DNA of 23,992 bases from an uncultured Senegalimassilia sp. (GCF_902464545.1 NZ_CABQJR010000033.1:1-23992); one strand, 5' to 3'; positions 15,320 to 23,568 are shown, counted from the first letter of the stretch. Notes: a model not told the origin generated them from the letters alone. Made by a program: numbers and translations.

Positions 15320-16675
15320 ATGACTTACGCTGAGCGCATCATCGAGCAGGTCAAGGCGAAAAACGCCGAGCAGCCCGAGTTCATCCAGGCAGCCACCGAG
15401 ATTCTGGGCACCCTGCAGCCGGCACTCGACGCCCATCCGGAGTTCGAGGAGGCGGCCCTGCTTGAGCGCATCATCGAACCCGAGCGCATCATCCAGTTCC
15501 GCGTCCCGTGGGTCGACGACTCCGGCAAGGTACAGGTCAACCGCGGCTTCCGCGTGGAGTACAACTCCGCCATCGGCCCCTACAAGGGCGGCCTGCGCTT
15601 TAACCCCACCGTTACGCTCGGCATGCTGAAGTTCCTGGGCTTCGAGCAGATCTTCAAGAACGCTCTGACCACCCTTCCCATGGGCGGCGGCAAGGGCGGC
15701 TCAGACTTCGACCCGAAGGGCAAGTCCAACAACGAGATCATGCGCTTCTGCCAGTCATTCATGAACGAGCTCTCCCGCCACATCGGCCCGAACACCGACG
15801 TGCCGGCTGGCGACCTGGGCGTTGGCGGCCGCGAGGTCGGCTACATGTTCGGCCAGTACAAGCGCCTGCGCAACGAGTGGACCGGCGTGCTCACCGGTAA
15901 GGGCCTGTCCTTCGGCGGCTCGCTGGCCCGTACCGAGGCCACCGGCTACGGCCTGGTGTACTTCGTCGACGAGTACCTGAAGTCCAACGGCGACTCCTTC
16001 GAAGGCAAGAACGTCGTCGTGCACGGCTCCGGCAACGTCGCCATCTACGCCGTTCAGAAGGTTTCCCAGCTTGGCGGCAAAGTTCTGGCTTGCTCCGACA
16101 CCAAGGGTTGGGTCGAGGACCCCGACGGCATCGACTACCAGGTGCTCGAGCACGTCTACAACAAGAAGCGCTCCGGCCATGACAAGGGCGTGTCCCTGGC
16201 CATGTACGTCGACGAGCGTCCGAACGCAACCTGGCACGAGGGCGACGGCCGCGGCGTGTGGCAGCTTCCCTGCGATATCGCCCTGCCCTGCGCACGCGAG
16301 AACACGCTGCACCTCGACGACGCCAAGGCCCTGGTTGCCAACGGCTGCAAGGTGGTCGGCGAGGGCGCGAACATGCCCACCACGCTCGACGCCACCGAGT
16401 ACCTGCAGGAAAACGGCGTGGCCTTCATGCCCGGCAAGGCTGCCAACGCCGGCGGCGTGCTGGTCTCCGGCCTGGAGATGAGCCAGAACGCCGAGCACCT
16501 GAGCTGGACCTTCGAAGAGGTCGACGGCAAGCTCGAGCAGCTCATGCGCGGCATGTTCCACAACGTGGACGACACCGCCAAAAAGTACGGCCATGAGGGC
16601 AACTTCGTCATGGGCGCCAACATCGCCGGCTTCCTGAAGGTCGCCGACGCTATGATGACCCAGGGCATCGTGTAA
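15320..16675 (+). CDS. gdhA: Glutamate dehydrogenase, hexameric bacterial type
   Basis: Interconverts 2-oxoglutarate plus ammonium and glutamate. The product is 451 residues, the small hexameric class. Catalytic residues fall at the same numbers as in the well-studied Clostridium symbiosum enzyme: K89 (GPYKGGLRF), K113 (EQIFKNAL), K125 (PMGGGKGGSDFDP) and D165 (DVPAGDLGVGGREVG). The coenzyme loop is HGSGNVA (235-241), followed by ACSDTKG (257-263). Ser in these two spots, rather than the Phe and Pro of the NAD enzyme, suggests NADP use, hence ammonium assimilation; this is inference. AGGAGG lies 8 nt before the ATG. It is the only plus-strand gene here, monocistronic, with its own promoter and strong terminator. 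Strongly C-ending codons suggest high expression. Confidence 0.97.
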   Translation: MTYAERIIEQVKAKNAEQPEFIQAATEILGTLQPALDAHPEFEEAALLERIIEPERIIQFRVPWVDDSGKVQVNRGFRVEYNSAIGPYKGGLRFNPTVTLGMLKFLGFEQIFKNALTTLPMGGGKGGSDFDPKGKSNNEIMRFCQSFMNELSRHIGPNTDVPAGDLGVGGREVGYMFGQYKRLRNEWTGVLTGKGLSFGGSLARTEATGYGLVYFVDEYLKSNGDSFEGKNVVVHGSGNVAIYAVQKVSQLGGKVLACSDTKGWVEDPDGIDYQVLEHVYNKKRSGHDKGVSLAMYVDERPNATWHEGDGRGVWQLPCDIALPCARENTLHLDDAKALVANGCKVVGEGANMPTTLDATEYLQENGVAFMPGKAANAGGVLVSGLEMSQNAEHLSWTFEEVDGKLEQLMRGMFHNVDDTAKKYGHEGNFVMGANIAGFLKVADAMMTQGIV

Positions 16676-16697
16676 GGGTCACAACCCATATCACCGT

Positions 16698-16733
16698 AAA
16701 AAAGAAGCGACCCGATCGGGTCGCTTCTTTTTT
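16698..16733 (+). terminator. Bidirectional rho-independent terminator after gdhA
   Basis: A perfect 36-nt palindrome: six A, a 12-bp arm GAAGCGACCCGA, its complement, and six T. It starts 23 nt past the gdhA stop. Because A- and T-runs flank both sides it can also stop minus-strand transcripts coming from ribF. The remaining 226 bp to ribF (16734-16959) show nothing recognisable. Confidence 0.97.
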
Positions 16734-16959
16734 AGTTTTCACGAAGAGAAGGATGCGCGAGCCGGGATGAAAGCGCCGTGAAAGCAATTCCACGAATCAT
16801 GCGAACGCGGGCAACAAACACCCTACCGGATTCAGCGCACTATGGCTCGAAAGGGATAGTCGAACAGCGATAGCCGCTCGACCGCAGTCCCTCCCTACAG
16901 GTTTACAACACCTAGCCAACGTTGCCCCGCCTACAAGGCATGAATCCTCTCGGCGAACG

Positions 16960-17883
16960 CTACAGGTTTTCGCGCACCCAATCGATGTTGGCCTGCACAG
17001 CAGCGATGAGCTCGGAGATATCGTCGAAGGCGCGCATCGGGCGAAGCCACTTCATGAACTCGACCTTCATGTACTGGCCATAGATATCGCCGTCGAAGTC
17101 GAGGATATGGGCCTCGCAGGTTGCCGTGGCCCGATCGGCGAAGGTTGCCGCAACGCCCACGTTCACCGCGGCCTTATAGCGCTTGCCGTCGACGTGCGCA
17201 TATGCCGCGTACACGCCATCGGAAAGCGGGCGCATCTGGTCGGGAACCTCGAGATTCGCGGTACGGATACCCATATCAGCTCCCTCACCGCGACCGGGGC
17301 GCACAATGCTCGTCATGAAATACGGACGCCCAAGCAGATGATTCGCTTCGTCGAGCTTCCCGTCCGCCAACAGCAAACGAATGCGCGTGGCGGTGATGGG
17401 GGCGCCATCCTCGCTTTTCAGATCATGGGCATGCACCTGCATGCCGTGGCGATCGGCCCACGTGCGCAGCTCCGGCACCGAGCCGGCGGCTTTCGCCCCG
17501 AAATGAAAATCGAAACCCACGTGCAAATGTGCGGGAACGCCGGTGCCGAACGTGCGGACCAGGAATTCCTCGGGCGAGCTGGCCGCAAACTCGCGCGTGA
17601 ACGGAAGGGCGACCACCGCATCGACGCCGGTTTGCGCGAGCATCTCCAAGCGCTCCTCGTTCGACATGAGCTTACGGAGACGCTGCGCATGGAACATCTC
17701 GTCGGGATCGATGTCGAACGTGAGCGCGATGGACTTCCCGCCGTTTTCGCGCGCGGTATCCTGCGCACACGACAAAAGGAACCTATGACCCCGATGCACG
17801 CCATCGAACACGCCGAACGCGCACGAGGCGCCTTGGAAATACCCGCGATCGAACGTTTCGTCGGCCTTATAGATCTGCGCCAC
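16960..17883 (-). CDS. ribF: Bifunctional riboflavin kinase / FAD synthetase
   Basis: Makes FMN from riboflavin and FAD from FMN. From the GTG at 17883 the product is 307 residues, typical. The N-terminal FAD synthetase half shows GVFDGVHRGH (24-33), a SSPEEFL segment, HVGFDFHFG and ITATRIR (163-169, the ISSTxIR motif). The C-terminal kinase half begins at LGRPYF and has GVYAAYAHVDG, VNVG and the LDFDGDIYGQYMKVEFMKWLR block. The kinase Gly-rich loop is odd: GRGEGADMGIRTAN, with Arg where the conserved PTAN motif has Pro. The start overlaps truB by 17 nt. The frame is open 74 codons further upstream but inside truB. It is last gene of the nusA-infB block. Confidence 0.95.
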   Translation of the reverse strand: MAQIYKADETFDRGYFQGASCAFGVFDGVHRGHRFLLSCAQDTARENGGKSIALTFDIDPDEMFHAQRLRKLMSNEERLEMLAQTGVDAVVALPFTREFAASSPEEFLVRTFGTGVPAHLHVGFDFHFGAKAAGSVPELRTWADRHGMQVHAHDLKSEDGAPITATRIRLLLADGKLDEANHLLGRPYFMTSIVRPGRGEGADMGIRTANLEVPDQMRPLSDGVYAAYAHVDGKRYKAAVNVGVAATFADRATATCEAHILDFDGDIYGQYMKVEFMKWLRPMRAFDDISELIAAVQANIDWVRENL

Positions 17884-18889
17884 GAAGCACCCCCGTCTGG
17901 AACACGCAGCATGCCTTGAACGATGCACGCCTGCTGTCGTACTGATACAAGGCCACAACCTTGTTCTGGCTGATGACCGCGATAACCTCGCCCTCTTGCG
18001 GAGCTTGCGCGCTTTCACGCACGCCGGCGGTGCAAGCACACATCTCGGCCTGGGCCGTGGTGCGCCTGCGCTCGAACAGCTGGCAATCGGCCGCACGGAG
18101 CGCATTGCCGTTGCCCACAGCCTGGGCGGCGGCGCCCTCCACGTAAGCGAAGCGGACGCCTAGCAAACGCACCGGGTCCAAGGCGGCACGCAACTTAAGC
18201 TCCTCAAGCGCCTCGAGCGGCACGCACTCGTCAAGCGTGAGGCCGCCGACCTCCAGGCGCCTGAGCGCAGCCAGATGAGCAGGACACCCGATCTTATGGC
18301 CAAGGTCGCGCGCCAACGCGCGGATATAGGTGCCCTTCGACACGCGGAACTCGACATCCCACTCGGGAAGCTGCTCTCCAACGCCCGGACGAACGGCGAT
18401 GAGCTCCGCCGAATACACCTCGATATCGCGCGGGGAAAGCTCGATGATATGGCCTTCGCGGGCAGCTTCGTAGGACTTCTTCCCGTTTACCTTGATGGCG
18501 GAATACGCCGGAGGCATCTGCTTCTGCGGCCCGAGCATCTGCTCGACCGCTTGCTCCGCAAAGCAACGGTCACCGACTTCCACCGGCGCTTCACCGGTGC
18601 GCGTGACCGCACCCTCGCAGTCGTCGGTATCAGTCCCAACGCCGAACGCGATGGTGGCCCGATATGCTTTGTCGTGCCCGGTCAGATAAGCGCCTAACCT
18701 GGTGGCAGGGCCGATGCAGATGGGCAGCACACCGCTTGCCAGCGGATCGAGCGTGCCCGTATGGCCGACGCGCTTCTCACCGAAGATGCGGCGGCAGCGA
18801 TTGACCACGTCGTGGGACGTCATGCCGCTGGGCTTGTCGACGCCGACTACCAGCGACAGCCCGGATTCTCCTCGCTTCACCTGGCGCAC
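17867..18889 (-). CDS. truB: tRNA pseudouridine-55 synthase
   Basis: Forms the conserved pseudouridine 55 in the T-loop of tRNAs. The product is 340 residues, at the long end for TruB. The catalytic D48 lies in GHTGTLDPLASGVLPI. Other family blocks: VDKPSGMTSHDVV, YRATIAFGVGTDTDDCEG, MPPAYSAIKVNGKKSYEAAREG, SKGTYIRALARDLG and HLAALRRLEVGG. The last 90 residues form a PUA-like RNA-binding tail. Two GTG starts are possible. GTG at 18889 has AGAGG 4 nt upstream; GTG at 18880 overlaps the nrnA stop as GTGA and would give 337 residues. Either way the gene overlaps nrnA and is likely translated by coupling. Confidence 0.96.
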   Translation of the reverse strand: MRQVKRGESGLSLVVGVDKPSGMTSHDVVNRCRRIFGEKRVGHTGTLDPLASGVLPICIGPATRLGAYLTGHDKAYRATIAFGVGTDTDDCEGAVTRTGEAPVEVGDRCFAEQAVEQMLGPQKQMPPAYSAIKVNGKKSYEAAREGHIIELSPRDIEVYSAELIAVRPGVGEQLPEWDVEFRVSKGTYIRALARDLGHKIGCPAHLAALRRLEVGGLTLDECVPLEALEELKLRAALDPVRLLGVRFAYVEGAAAQAVGNGNALRAADCQLFERRRTTAQAEMCACTAGVRESAQAPQEGEVIAVISQNKVVALYQYDSRRASFKACCVFQTGVLRGADL

Positions 18890-19875
18890 ACCGCCTCTTG
18901 CAGCGCCGCGCGCACCTGATCCACGGCCTCCTGCATGCTGTCATGCATGGTGAAGCCTGCCGCGGCAACGTGCCCGCCGCCACCGAACGCCCGAGCGATA
19001 GCGGACACATCGGTATCGTCTTTCGCGCGAAGGCTGCCTCGGATGCAGTCCTCATGCTGGCGAAGCATACAGGCGACGTTGACGCCAGCTATCGAGCGCA
19101 GCGCGTTGATGACCGGCTCGGCATCCGATTTCACGGCTCCGAAACGGGCGAAGTCCTCGAGCGTAAGGTAGCTGATGGCGAACCCTTCCCGCTCATGGAA
19201 CTCTGCGCGCGAGATCGCCTGAGCTTCAAGCTGCATGGAGGCAAGCGTGCGGTTCTGGAACACCGCGCGCGAAATGGATGCCGGGTCGGCACCCTCCTCG
19301 ACCATCTGAGATGCGAGGCGCATGCAACGGGCATCGGTGTTCTGATACTGGAAGCGACCGGTATCGGTGACCAGCCCCGTGTAGCAGCACGTGACCAGAT
19401 CGCCGGAACGCGAGACGCCGAGCATCCCCGAAAGCTCCCAGATGAGCAAGGTGGTGGAGGCGGCATCGGGGTCGACGTAGGCCATTTCGCACATGCGCTC
19501 GTCGACCGCATGGTGATCGATGGTGAACGAGGCCTGCGCGCGATCGAGGATGCTGCACGCCGCCTGGCCGATGCGCTCGCGCGTGGGAACATCCACGCCG
19601 ACGAAGGCTCCGACTGGGCCGTCATATTCGCACGCCGGCACCATATCGACGGCTCCCGGCAGCAGATGCAACAGGTTCTCCTCGATGGGCTCGTCCTTGA
19701 CCAGCACGCAGGTCACGCGCTTGCCAAGCTGGCGCAACACGGCGGCAAGACCGAGCTGCGAGCCCAGACAGTCGCCATCGGGGCTGACATGGCCGCAGAT
19801 GACGAAGTCATCGAGCGCACGCAAAGCATCGGCAAGCTGCTCGAGCGAGCAGTTCGTTTGAGGGGTTACGGTCAT
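18877..19875 (-). CDS. nrnA: DHH/DHHA1 phosphoesterase, NrnA-like oligoribonuclease/pAp phosphatase
   Basis: Removes nanoRNA (2-5 nt) and dephosphorylates pAp; DHH enzymes of this type also cut cyclic-dinucleotide breakdown products. The product is 332 residues. The DHH domain shows GHVSPDGDCLGS (H29, D33, D35 as metal ligands), GVDVPT, the family signature IDHHAVDE and TDTGRFQYQNT. The DHHA1 domain ends with RAFGGGGHVAAAGFTM, the substrate-binding GGGH motif. The ATG at 19875 has GGGGGAG 7 nt upstream and lies 15 nt past the rbfA stop. The position between rbfA and truB is usual for nrnA in Gram-positive bacteria. Confidence 0.93.
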   Translation of the reverse strand: MTVTPQTNCSLEQLADALRALDDFVICGHVSPDGDCLGSQLGLAAVLRQLGKRVTCVLVKDEPIEENLLHLLPGAVDMVPACEYDGPVGAFVGVDVPTRERIGQAACSILDRAQASFTIDHHAVDERMCEMAYVDPDAASTTLLIWELSGMLGVSRSGDLVTCCYTGLVTDTGRFQYQNTDARCMRLASQMVEEGADPASISRAVFQNRTLASMQLEAQAISRAEFHEREGFAISYLTLEDFARFGAVKSDAEPVINALRSIAGVNVACMLRQHEDCIRGSLRAKDDTDVSAIARAFGGGGHVAAAGFTMHDSMQEAVDQVRAALQEAVCAR

Positions 19876-19890
19876 AGCGGCGCTCCCCCG

Positions 19891-20301
19891 CTATTCCTGA
19901 TCGATTTCTTCAGCCGCCTCGATGGCCTCGCGCTCTGCGGCGATGGCGGCAGACTCGCGATTACGCTCGGCATCACGCTCAAGCGCCGACGCGATGCGCT
20001 CGGCCTCATCCACGGATTTATCCAGGATGAAGCGCAGCGCAGGCGCCACGCGCCAGGAAAGCTGACGCGCCATAAGCGAGCGGATGCGGCCCGAGGCCTT
20101 CTCGAAGGCTTCGGCGACTTCCTCGTATTCGCCACGATCGGCGGTGTAGAAGACGTTGCAGACGCTGCGGTCGTAGCTGACCTCGCAGCCCGTGATGGTG
20201 ACCAGCGACAGGCGCGGGTCGGAGATCTCGAACAGCAGAATGGACGCGATGACCTCGCGCGCCTGCTGATTGACTTTACGGTTGGTGGAACCTTGCTTCA
20301 T
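19891..20301 (-). CDS. rbfA: 30S ribosome-binding factor RbfA
   Basis: Single KH-fold protein that helps mature the 16S rRNA 5' end and is needed at low temperature. The product is 136 residues. Typical blocks: RKVNQQAREVIASILLFEISDPRL, SLVTITGCEVSYDRSVCNVFYT, and LMARQLSWRVAPALRFILDKSVDEAERI, where the helix-kink-helix and the RxxP-like turn sit. The last 25 residues are an Ala/Glu-rich tail of the kind many RbfA proteins have. GAGGAG lies 8 nt before the ATG. It has a candidate promoter of its own downstream of foldback B. Confidence 0.96.
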   Translation of the reverse strand: MKQGSTNRKVNQQAREVIASILLFEISDPRLSLVTITGCEVSYDRSVCNVFYTADRGEYEEVAEAFEKASGRIRSLMARQLSWRVAPALRFILDKSVDEAERIASALERDAERNRESAAIAAEREAIEAAEEIDQE

Positions 20302-20340
20302 AGATACAGCTCCTCTGAAGGATCAGGTTTGGATACATGA

Positions 20341-20369
20341 AGTATAGGGCACCTCGAAGGTAGCGAGAA
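20341..20369 (-). promoter_or_regulatory. Candidate promoter of rbfA-nrnA-truB-ribF
   Basis: TATACT (20341-20346, minus strand) with TTCTCG (20364-20369) 17 nt upstream. The -10 is good and the -35 poor. It sits 39 nt before the rbfA ATG, just past the end of foldback B, and could let the downstream genes be expressed apart from infB. Confidence 0.5.
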
Positions 20370-20465
20370 GGGCCCCGGCCTCGAATCCGCCCCGTCACCG
20401 CAAGACCCGTGCACACGGGAACATGTCTTGCGGCGTCGGGAGCCGGATCGAATGCCGGAGCCCTT
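20368..20465 (-). repeat. Long intergenic foldback B (infB-rbfA)
   Basis: An almost continuous 98-nt hairpin. The outer stem is AAGGGC (20368-20373) with GCCCTT (20460-20465), extended by CCGGC/GCCGG and ATCCG/CGGAT. The inner stem is CCCG-N3-CCGCAAGAC (20391-20406) with GTCTTGCGG-N3-CGGG (20425-20440), and the apex is CCGTG/CACGG. In the minus-strand RNA the outer C/A mismatch becomes a G-U pair. No U-tract follows. Its outer end resembles foldback A, at about 15 of 20 bases by eye. Confidence 0.7.
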
Positions 20466-20482
20466 TCAAACGCCGAGCGCGT

Positions 20483-20500
20483 GCCGCCTTTGCAGGCGGC
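20483..20500 (-). other. Hairpin after the infB stop
   Basis: GCCGCC-TTTGCA-GGCGGC, a perfect 6-bp GC stem 9 nt past the infB stop. It has no T-run, so it is more likely a 3'-end protector or the first arm of a structured infB-rbfA spacer than a terminator. Confidence 0.5.
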
Positions 20501-20509
20501 TAACGCTGA

Positions 20510-23254
20510 TTACTCGGTGCGCTCAACTTCCTTGATGGTGTAGCCCTCGATAGTGTCGCCGACCTTGAGGTCTTGATAGCCGGCGATGCCGATGCCGCAC
20601 TCGTAACCCTGCTTGACGGCCTTCACGTCGTCCTTGAAGCGCTTCAGGGATGCAAGCTCGCCCTCGAAGATGACGGTGCCTTCGCGCACGAGGCGGATCT
20701 TATCGTCGCGGTGCAGCTCGCCGTCGGTGATGTAGCAACCGGCGATGGTGCCCACCTTCGGGACCTTGAAGGTCTCGCGAACCTCGGCGGTACCGGTGTC
20801 CTCCTCGACGATCTCGGGCTTGAGCAGACCCACGCGAGCCGCATTGATGTCCTCGATAGCCTGGTAAATGACGCGGTACAGGCGGATGTCGACCTTCTCC
20901 TTCTCGGCCTGTTGCTTGGACTTGCCGGTCGGGCGCACGTTGAAGCCGATGATGATGGCGTCGGAGGCCGCAGCCAGCGTGACGTCGGTCTCGGTGATGC
21001 CGCCGACCGCGGAGTGCACGATGTTGATCTTGACCTCGGACTGATCCATCTTGTTGAACGCGTCGCGCAGCGCCTCGATGGAGCCCTGCACGTCGGCCTT
21101 CACGATAAGGTTCAGGTCGGTCTGCTTGCCCTCCTCAATGCGGTTGAACAGGTCATCCAGGTTCATGTGCGACTTGGTCTCCTGCTCGGCCAGGCGTGCG
21201 CGCAGAGCGCGCTCCTCGGCCAGCTTGCGGGCATCGCGCTCGTCCTCGAACACGCGGAACTCGTCGCCGGCGACCGGGACGCTGTTCAGGCCCAGGATCT
21301 CGACCGGGTAGGAAGGAGCGGCGCCCTCGACGTGCTGACCGCGGGGGTCGACCAACGCACGGACGCGTCCGTAGGACGTGCCGGCGACGACGGTGTCGCC
21401 CGGATGCAGCGTGCCGCGCTGCACGAGCACGGTGGCCACAGGGCCGCGGCCCTTGTCGAGGTTGGCCTCGATGACGAAGCCGGAGGCAAGCGCATCGGGG
21501 TTGGCGCGAAGCTCGAGCACGTCGGCCTGCAGCAGGATGGTCTCGAGCAGGTCGTCGATGTGCAGCTTCTTCTTAGCCGAAACGTTGACGAACATGTTCT
21601 GTCCGCCCCAGTCCTCGGGGATGACGCCGTACTCGACGAGCTCCTGGCGCACACGGTCGGGGTTGGCGCCGGGCTTGTCGATCTTGTTGACGGCCACCAC
21701 GATCGGCACGTTTGCGGCCTTGGCGTGGTTGATTGCCTCGATGGTCTGCGGCATGACGCCGTCGTCGGAGGCGACGACCAGGACGATGACGTCGGTCACC
21801 TGGGCACCGCGGGCGCGCATGGCCGTGAAGGCCTCATGGCCGGGCGTGTCGATGAAGGTGATCTGGCGATCGCCGATGCGCACGACCGAGGCGCCGATGT
21901 GCTGCGTGATGCCGCCGGCCTCGCCCTCGGCGACGCCGGTGTGGCGGATGGCGTCGAGCAGCGACGTCTTGCCGTGGTCGACGTGGCCCATGACGGTGAC
22001 GACGGGCGGACGCGGCTTGAGGTCCTCGTCGCTATCGTGGTAGACGATGGCGAACTCCTCTTCGGGGGACACGACGCGAACCTTGCGGCCCATGTCATCG
22101 GCGATGAGCTCGACGAGCTCGTCGGACATGGACTGGGTGAGCGTGAGCACCTGGCCGAGCATGAACAAGCGCTTGATGACGTCGTTGGGCTGCACGCCGA
22201 GCAGCTCGGCGAACTTGGCCACGGTGGAACCCTGCGGGATCTCGACGACGGAATCGTCGAGCACGAGGCTCGGATCGAGGCCGCGCTCGATGGCCTCCAT
22301 CTCCATGCGCTCGCGGGCCTCGGCCTCGCGCTTCTGCTTGCGCTTCTTACGACGACCCTCGCCCTCATGGGAGTTGGCGGCGGCGACGGCTGCACGCGCC
22401 TCGGCGAGCACCTTGTCGCGCTGCAACTCCTCGGCCTTCACGGCCATCTGGGCGTAGCGGTCCTCGCCCGAAGCCTGCTGCTCGAGCTCGGGCACGTGCT
22501 GCTCGACGTGCATGCCCTTCTTGCCGTGCTTGCGGGAGCCGCGCTGCTGCTTGTTGGCATCGGCGCCGCGGGCGGGCTGCTCGGCCTTCTGCTTCTCGAT
22601 GCGCTGCTTCTCGGACTCGATCTGGGAGAGCAGGCTGTCGAAGCTTGACTTGCGGGCGCCGAGCACCGGTGCCTGGCGCTTGGGCGCCGCGGCTGCGGGC
22701 TTATGGGCCGAACCCTTGGAATTGCGGTTGCGCAGCGCCTCCTCGACGGCCTGCTTCTTGGCGACCTCCTTGGCCATGGCGGCGGCGCGGGCGCGGGCCT
22801 TGCGCTCGGCGGCCTCGCGGGCCACGCGCTCCTTCTCGGATTCGATCTGGCTTGCAAGGCTCTCGAAGGGATTATTGGTCACCTTCTTGGCCTGCGGCTT
22901 GGCGGCAGCAGGCCTGGACGCAGAACCGCCCTCTTCAGCGCGCTTGGCGCGCTCTGCCTCGCGGGCCGCGCGCTCCTGCTCGACGGCCTCGCGGCGGGCG
23001 CGCTCTGCCTCGGCCTGCTGGCGCTTGGCCTCGGCGCGCTCCTCGGCGAGCTGCTTGGCCTCTTCGGCCGGAAGCTCGCCCGCGCGCTCCTTGATCTCAG
23101 GGGACAGGTTCTGGCGAACCTTCTCCACATCGGACTCAGCCAGCATGCTGGCATGGCTTTTCGCGGTGATCTTCATTTCGTGGAGCTTATCGAGCATGTC
23201 CTTGCTGGACATGTTGAACTCCTTCGCCAACTCATGTACTCGCATGCTGGCCAT
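20510..23254 (-). CDS. infB: Translation initiation factor IF-2
   Basis: GTPase that brings fMet-tRNA to the 30S start site and promotes subunit joining. The product is 914 residues. Layout: IF2-N motif MRVHELAKEFNMSSKDMLDKL at about residues 4-24 (as in high-GC Gram-positives), a long Ala/Glu/Arg/Lys-rich helical linker (about 60-320), a second IF2-N-like block (IPQGSTVAKFAELLG), then the G domain with GHVDHGKT (423-430), DTPGHE (469-474) and NKID (523-526), followed by the C-terminal domains (VKADVQGSIEAL; GFNVRPTG). The linker has a duplicated segment: FESLASQIESEKER (130-143) and FDSLLSQIESEKQR (205-218). The ATG has GAGGAG 6 nt upstream and follows ylxR by 11 nt. Confidence 0.98.
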   Translation of the reverse strand: MASMRVHELAKEFNMSSKDMLDKLHEMKITAKSHASMLAESDVEKVRQNLSPEIKERAGELPAEEAKQLAEERAEAKRQQAEAERARREAVEQERAAREAERAKRAEEGGSASRPAAAKPQAKKVTNNPFESLASQIESEKERVAREAAERKARARAAAMAKEVAKKQAVEEALRNRNSKGSAHKPAAAAPKRQAPVLGARKSSFDSLLSQIESEKQRIEKQKAEQPARGADANKQQRGSRKHGKKGMHVEQHVPELEQQASGEDRYAQMAVKAEELQRDKVLAEARAAVAAANSHEGEGRRKKRKQKREAEARERMEMEAIERGLDPSLVLDDSVVEIPQGSTVAKFAELLGVQPNDVIKRLFMLGQVLTLTQSMSDELVELIADDMGRKVRVVSPEEEFAIVYHDSDEDLKPRPPVVTVMGHVDHGKTSLLDAIRHTGVAEGEAGGITQHIGASVVRIGDRQITFIDTPGHEAFTAMRARGAQVTDVIVLVVASDDGVMPQTIEAINHAKAANVPIVVAVNKIDKPGANPDRVRQELVEYGVIPEDWGGQNMFVNVSAKKKLHIDDLLETILLQADVLELRANPDALASGFVIEANLDKGRGPVATVLVQRGTLHPGDTVVAGTSYGRVRALVDPRGQHVEGAAPSYPVEILGLNSVPVAGDEFRVFEDERDARKLAEERALRARLAEQETKSHMNLDDLFNRIEEGKQTDLNLIVKADVQGSIEALRDAFNKMDQSEVKINIVHSAVGGITETDVTLAAASDAIIIGFNVRPTGKSKQQAEKEKVDIRLYRVIYQAIEDINAARVGLLKPEIVEEDTGTAEVRETFKVPKVGTIAGCYITDGELHRDDKIRLVREGTVIFEGELASLKRFKDDVKAVKQGYECGIGIAGYQDLKVGDTIEGYTIKEVERTE

Positions 23255-23265
23255 ATACCACTCCT

Positions 23266-23559
23266 CTACATTTCCCTCGCATCGCGCGCGTGCGCGGCGA
23301 TATCGGCGGCGATCCGGTCGTAATCATCGCTGCCGAGCGTCGCCTTAAGCGCTCGGTCGAGCTTGTTCCTCTTGCACGCGGCTGCGAAGCATTCCGCGGA
23401 GCACACATAGGCGCCCCTACCCGGTGCGCGGCCGGTGGCATCGAACGCAACGGCCCCCTCAGGGGTGCGTACGATGCGCAGCAGGCCCGTTTTATCGGCC
23501 TGCGCGCCGCAGGCGATGCAGCTGCGTTGTCGTTTGCCCGTGTTGGTTGCCGTTGCCAT
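23266..23559 (-). CDS. ylxR: YlxR-family RNA-binding protein (DUF448, RNase P modulator type)
   Basis: Small basic protein of 97 residues found between nusA and infB in most Gram-positive bacteria. The Bacillus member has been reported to bind and modulate RNase P. Visible: RSCIACGAQADKTGLLRIVR, the strongly conserved GRAPGRGAYVCSAECF, and a basic helix CKRNKLDRALKATLG. The CxxC and the later CSAEC give four cysteines that could hold a metal. The ATG follows the nusA stop by 9 nt with a weak AGG upstream, so coupling to nusA is likely. Confidence 0.92.
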   Translation of the reverse strand: MATATNTGKRQRSCIACGAQADKTGLLRIVRTPEGAVAFDATGRAPGRGAYVCSAECFAAACKRNKLDRALKATLGSDDYDRIAADIAAHARDAREM

Positions 23560-23568
23560 ATGTGACGC

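Noticed and set aside
16895..16969. Direct repeat CTACAGGTTT (16895-16904 and 16960-16969) around the ribF 3' end
   Set aside because: Ten bases, with one copy being the ribF stop codon region; likely chance or a tiny duplication, not an attachment site.
17884..18105. 74-codon N-terminal extension of ribF
   Set aside because: It is truB sequence in another frame; the RibF fold begins just after the GTG at 17883.
20573..22648. Very long plus-strand open frame opposite infB (also 1508-3076 and 3776-6292 opposite the glycolytic genes)
   Set aside because: These are antisense shadows, common in high-GC genes with biased third positions; the products are low-complexity and the real minus-strand genes are certain.
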